NCBI GenBank assembly: GCA_025455985.1
Contig: JALOLM010000124.1
Coordinates: forward strand, 1-8,421
DNA: 8,421 nucleotides
Direction: 5' to 3'
Source: Candidatus Nanopelagicales bacterium
Lineage (GTDB): Bacteria > Actinomycetota > Actinomycetes > S36-B12 > UBA10799
The notes beneath the pieces are model-generated. The model worked only from the letters and a program-made list of their open reading frames with translations, did not search any database and was not told the origin of the DNA. The position numbers and the translations under genes are program-made. Positions 6,453-8,421 of the stretch are shown piece by piece; position 1 is the stretch's first letter; each line of letters starts with the position of its first letter.

Positions 6453-7556
6453 GTGACAGATTCGCCGGTGCAGGTGCGCACGCGCCTGGTTGACCCGTCC
6501 GAACTACTGTCCTTGATTCCCGCCGATGCGGCCCCGCTGAGTTGGGTGCACGAGGGCGATGGCCTCGTCGGCTGGGATATCGCCGCCACCACGACCGTGC
6601 GCGGCCCCGAGCGGTTCGCCCGGGCTCAGCGCTGGTGGACTCGTTTCTGCGAAGCCGCCGCCTCCTTCGCCTTCGACGCCGACGAAGATTCGGTCATCAC
6701 CGTGCCCGGGACCATCGCCGGACGCCGTGACGGCAAAGCGTGGATCACCACGATCAGCCCGAGCCTTCCCTCCCCCCAGCCAGCCGGTGGCACCGGCCCG
6801 CTGGCCGAGCCCAGCCCGGACGGGGCCCATTACCGCCGGATAGTGGCGGATGCGGTGGACAACATCGCCGCGGGCGTGTTCGACAAGGTGGTCCTCGCCC
6901 GTGGGGTCCGGCTGACCGGACAGATCGACACCCACTCCACACTGGCCCGGCTTGCCGACCGCTACGCCGACTGCTGGACCTTCAGCGTCCATGGCCTCAT
7001 TGGTGCCACGCCGGAACTTCTCGTGCGGCGCACGGGAGAACAGGTCATGTCGCGCGTTCTGGCAGGCACAGTCCCCCGGTCTGCCGACGATCGCGAGAGC
7101 GGCCAACTGGCCAAGGGCATGGTTGCCTCACAGAAGGCCCGCGAGGAGCACGCCTACGCCGTGATGTCCGTGGCCCAGGCCCTCGGCACGCACTGCACTG
7201 ATCTCGAGGTCCCAGACGAACCCGGCGTGCTGCGCCTGGCCAACGTGCAGCACCTGGCCACCGACGTGGCGCTGCATCCCACGGCGGCCGTCTGCGGAAC
7301 CCCCACGGAGCGCGCTCTGCAGTACATCCTGGGCCACGAGGGCCTCGACCGTGGCCGGTACGCGGGTCCGGTGGGCTGGTTCGACGCCAATGGCGACGGT
7401 GAGTTCGGCATCGCCCTGCGCTGTGGCCAACTCACCGACGTCGGGATCGACCTGTACGCCGGCTGCGGAATCGTCGCCGGCTCGGACCCGGCCTCTGAGT
7501 TTGCCGAGTCGGAGTCGAAACTGGCCGCCATGCGCTGGGCGCTGGTCGGCGAGTAG
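6453..7556 (+). CDS. menF: isochorismate synthase (chorismate-binding enzyme)
   Basis: This enzyme converts chorismate to isochorismate, the entry step to menaquinone synthesis (family knowledge). With the GTG start it has 367 residues. The C-terminal chorismate-binding domain (about 125-364) shows FDKVVLARG (143-151), with K145 as the likely general base. GATPELL (184-190) follows, with E188 matching the catalytic glutamate of EntC/MenF. AGTVPRS (204-210), HLATDV (267-272), LHPTAAVCGTPTERAL (274-289), DRGRYAGPVGWFD (299-311), LYAGCGIVAGSDP (334-346) and the ESESK end motif (352-356) complete the domain. The same frame is open back to an ATG at 6354, but that start overlaps menG and the first 33 residues look non-coding. 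Salicylate synthases and siderophore-type EntC/DhbC share this fold; the adjacent menG favours a menaquinone role. Confidence 0.92.
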   Translation: MTDSPVQVRTRLVDPSELLSLIPADAAPLSWVHEGDGLVGWDIAATTTVRGPERFARAQRWWTRFCEAAASFAFDADEDSVITVPGTIAGRRDGKAWITTISPSLPSPQPAGGTGPLAEPSPDGAHYRRIVADAVDNIAAGVFDKVVLARGVRLTGQIDTHSTLARLADRYADCWTFSVHGLIGATPELLVRRTGEQVMSRVLAGTVPRSADDRESGQLAKGMVASQKAREEHAYAVMSVAQALGTHCTDLEVPDEPGVLRLANVQHLATDVALHPTAAVCGTPTERALQYILGHEGLDRGRYAGPVGWFDANGDGEFGIALRCGQLTDVGIDLYAGCGIVAGSDPASEFAESESKLAAMRWALVGE

Positions 7557-7607
7557 GTCTCCGATGTGGCCCGATCCGGAGATGTCGGGGCACGTCTTGA
7601 TCGGCGC

Positions 7608-7683
7608 GTTGGATGGGGTTCGTGCAGTTGGTTGAGGCTTGTCGCACGACGAACCTCAACCAACTACCCGAACGTCAACCAAC
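7608..7683. repeat. 76-base near-palindrome made of four 19-base units; possible bidirectional terminator
   Basis: Four copies of a 19-base unit lie without gaps. Units at 7608-7626 and 7627-7645 read on the plus strand; those at 7646-7664 and 7665-7683 are the same unit on the minus strand. The shared core is GTTGGTTGAGGTTCG, and each copy keeps at least 12 of its 15 positions. The two halves match at 30 of 38 positions; two of the eight mismatches can be G-U pairs in the plus-strand RNA. The centre contains a perfect 12-base inverted repeat (7626-7637 with 7654-7665). Lying 51 bases after the menF stop and 34 bases from the end of the convergent gene, it could stop transcription from both sides. 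It could also be a dispersed palindromic element. Confidence 0.85.
7626..7665. terminator. central hairpin between convergent genes
   Basis: AGTTGGTTGAGG (7626-7637) is exactly complementary to 7654-7665. Inside these arms, 7639-7643 can pair with 7648-7652 across one C-A mismatch, leaving GCAC as the loop, so the stem would have about 17 pairs. It works equally well on either strand, fitting a shared terminator for the two convergent genes. No U-run follows on either side. Confidence 0.6.
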
Positions 7684-7717
7684 GGCCCCCGCTGCAGCGC
7701 CGGCACCACACCCGGCC

Positions 7718-8313
7718 TCAGGCCGTGTCGATCCAAGTCGCCCGCAGTGCCGCCACCCGCTGGCCCGATGCGGTGAACAGCGCCGACCCCGAGAAGTACT
7801 TGCGGCCCTCTTGGCCCAACTGCGCGCCGACCACCACATAGGGTCCGGCGGGATCGAACGGCGGGTCCATGAGCAGACCCCCGGCCAAGCGTCCGGTCAC
7901 CAGCGACCTGCTTCCAATGGGCCAGGCCCAGCCACTGGCGCAGTCCAGCGCGGTCCAGATCCACTCGGGCGCGATCCTGCCCCGCGGGTGCCACACACAG
8001 GCGACGAGCCCGTCCCGCACGGGGCCGGGGTGGATGCCCAGTCCATCGTCACGCAACCGGCCGCACCCGAAACAGGTCTCGTAGCGATTGGGCACAGAAC
8101 CGGCGAAGTCCTGCTGCGCCGCCTGCGCCTGCGGAAGCGCGACAAAGGGAATCGGGTCGGCGACCACATCCACGGAATCCGCCTCCGCGATCAACTGGTC
8201 GTCCCGCCAGATCTCGATGTGCTCGCCGGTCACCCGCTCCTCCAGAGACTGCCGGCGACATAGCCACCGTGACCGGCGTCGGGCGGACCGTTGAGTTCCC
8301 TGGCGATCCTCAC
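7718..8313 (-). pseudogene. thioesterase/hotdog-like protein, apparently frameshifted with an internal loss
   Basis: The main piece (8233-7718, 171 codons from a GTG) has the pattern of actinobacterial hotdog/PaaI-like thioesterase proteins: CFGCG (54-58), GLGIHPGPV (64-72), PEWIWTALDCASGW (89-102) and GRKYFSGSALF (143-153). The family's N-terminal 'NGPP-x-SGNGGY-x-x-G' motif is absent from this piece, but NGPPDAGHGGYVAG is encoded just upstream in another frame. That frame starts at GTG 8313 (overlapping the preceding stop as GTGA) and closes at TGA 8232-8230 after 27 codons. Between the two pieces, the usual 'V-x-L-R-x-PPPLD-x-PL' segment of some 20-25 residues, as I remember the family, is missing. 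A deletion of 3n+1 bases would explain both changes. An assembly error, or a real short protein starting at 8233, are the alternatives. Substrate is unknown. Confidence 0.65.
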
Positions 8314-8421
8314 TGCAGTTCTGACCGAATCAGGCTGTACAGGCCAGCCTCGGCATTCCTGTCCACGGGGCCCACGACAACGGCGGTGATACCGGGCCGT
8401 GAGGACGCCGCGGCGATCGTG
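8310..8421 (-). CDS. C-terminal end of an unidentified protein, start off the window
   Basis: An open frame enters from the right edge and gives 36 residues before a TGA at 8312-8310, including PGITAVVVGPVDRNAEAGLY and ending in SLIRSELQ. The composition and the GTGA overlap with the following GTG at 8313 support a real gene that was cotranscribed with the thioesterase-like gene. The 'ITAVVVGPVD' stretch looks like a buried beta-strand followed by a turn, and the end like an amphipathic helix. I do not recognise the family. Confidence 0.6.
   Translation of the reverse strand, partial: TIAAASSRPGITAVVVGPVDRNAEAGLYSLIRSELQ

Larger units (their letters stand above)
7557..7717. other. intergenic gap between convergent genes
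   Basis: These 161 bases separate the ends of menF (plus) and the thioesterase-like gene (minus). No plausible gene is seen. Nearly half is taken by the 76-base palindromic array at 7608-7683, and a 10-base palindrome CGCTGCAGCG lies at 7690-7699. Confidence 0.8.

Noticed and set aside
7690..7699. Palindrome CGCTGCAGCG
   Set aside because: Ten-base palindromes are frequent in GC-rich DNA and nothing around it suggests a role.
8230..8313. Programmed frameshift in the thioesterase-like gene
   Set aside because: No slippery heptamer is seen near the frame change, and a conserved segment is missing, which slippage would not explain.

Overview
The window is ordinary, GC-rich chromosomal DNA (about two thirds G+C by eye) from an actinobacterium. 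Supporting signs are frequent GTG starts, a split nuoC/nuoD pair, the Cys form of the NuoF nucleotide motif (NADESEPGACKD), and menaquinone genes beside the nuo operon. The species cannot be named from the sequence.

Positions 1-4798 (minus strand) hold the start of a respiratory complex I operon: nuoA, nuoB, nuoC, nuoD, nuoE and nuoF. nuoF runs off the window at position 1, so its last residues are missing. Every junction is a 1- or 4-base stop/start overlap (TGATG or GTGA), so the operon is probably translationally coupled throughout. A 199-base gap upstream of nuoA holds a strong hairpin, a possible terminator for the preceding gene, and a candidate nuo promoter.

Positions 4998-6380 (minus strand) hold a secreted lipoprotein of PsbP/DcrB-like appearance and, just upstream of it, menG (demethylmenaquinone methyltransferase, the last step of menaquinone synthesis). 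Divergently, 6453-7556 (plus strand) encodes an isochorismate synthase (menF), which catalyses the first committed step of the classical menaquinone pathway. Thus quinone synthesis and the quinone-reducing complex lie together. The menF GTG start sits just where a leaderless transcript would begin.

Positions 7557-8421 hold the two least ordinary items. Between the convergent genes lies a 76-base near-palindrome (7608-7683) built of four 19-base units, two direct and two inverted, which could act as a two-way terminator or be a repeat element. Beyond it, a thioesterase/hotdog-like gene (7718-8313, minus) appears broken: its conserved N-terminus starts at a GTGA overlap with an upstream gene, but the frame closes after 27 codons and the rest continues in another frame, with an expected segment missing. 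The last 112 bases are the end of an unidentified minus-strand gene.

I saw no CRISPR array, tRNA, rRNA, transposase or phage gene, and no sign of a wholly new system. The palindromic array and the broken gene are the observations most worth checking.
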